Part shown: piece after piece, positions 5,110 through 5,154 of the stretch
How the letters are laid out: every line of letters starts with the position of its first letter
Position numbering within the stretch: the first letter of the stretch is position 1
Source of the DNA: Parachlamydiales bacterium
Lineage (GTDB): Bacteria > Chlamydiota > Chlamydiia > Chlamydiales > Rhabdochlamydiaceae
Direction: 5' to 3'
DNA length: 5,154 bases
Assembly: GCA_020050965.1 (NCBI GenBank)
Contig: JAGVJV010000056.1
Span: 1 to 5,154, forward strand
Made by a program: the position numbers and the translations under genes
The notes under the pieces: generated by a model
Databases searched by the model: none
Told to the model about the DNA's origin: nothing
Seen by the model: the letters and a program-made list of their open reading frames with translations, nothing else

Positions 5110-5154
5110 TTTGTTGGGGGTTATATCAAACTGGCGTATATTACCCCCAACAAA
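5110..5154. repeat. strong perfect inverted repeat at the window edge
   Basis: TTTGTTGGGGGT (5110-5121) is exactly complementary to ACCCCCAACAAA (5143-5154). After one T-T mismatch, ATAT (5123-5126) pairs with ATAT (5138-5141), leaving an 11-nt loop. The stem reaches the last base of the window and may extend further. It could be a terminator for a converging gene, a cruciform or protein site, or the end of a mobile element; the sequence beyond the edge is needed to choose. Confidence 0.6.

Noticed and set aside
1..5154. CRISPR array, tRNA or rRNA genes.
   Set aside because: No regularly spaced direct repeats and no cloverleaf or rRNA-like sequence seen on reading both strands.

Overview
This is a compact bacterial window with four confident protein genes, one weaker one and unusually informative intergenic DNA. 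Shine-Dalgarno sites, sigma70-type promoters, intrinsic terminators and an ATGA operon overlap all point to a bacterium. Base composition looks moderate and uneven: the aminotransferase gene is visibly richer in G+C than the AT-rich genes to its left. The leftmost gene encodes a protein with a two-helix hydrophobic hairpin, as in inclusion-membrane (Inc) proteins of Chlamydiae and effectors of other intracellular bacteria. A host-associated organism is therefore possible, but this is a weak inference and no taxon-specific gene is present.

Layout. Positions 1-232 hold a possible 20-residue ORF with a good ribosome binding site and a candidate promoter. Next is a 263-residue membrane-hairpin protein (233-1024, +) with an intrinsic terminator. 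Positions 1098-1397 hold no convincing gene. They form a block full of hairpins, bounded by an 11-bp inverted repeat (1113-1393), that looks like a small non-autonomous or dispersed element. A 124-residue helical protein of unknown function (1398-1772, -) follows, with a very AT-rich promoter region.

The right-hand 3.3 kb is one divergent locus. On the minus strand is a fold-type I PLP aminotransferase (1854-3020). On the plus strand is a two-gene operon: a YheO/DauR-type regulator (3123-3749), overlapping by 4 nt a fusion of a PhzF-family domain to a YbaK-type aminoacyl-tRNA deacylase domain (3746-5008). The two transcripts leave from back-to-back promoters whose TTGACA -35 boxes form a perfect inverted repeat, with an extra half-site that makes a small palindrome. 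A regulator bound there could control both arms.

The regulator's promoter is nearly consensus, and its predicted start site falls on the ATG, so the mRNA may be leaderless. My working inference is that the locus senses and processes an amino acid (an unusual, D- or non-protein one is possible), with the deacylase domain clearing it from tRNA. The substrate cannot be read from the sequence. The operon ends with an imperfect intrinsic terminator, and the window ends in a strong perfect inverted repeat that may continue beyond the edge.
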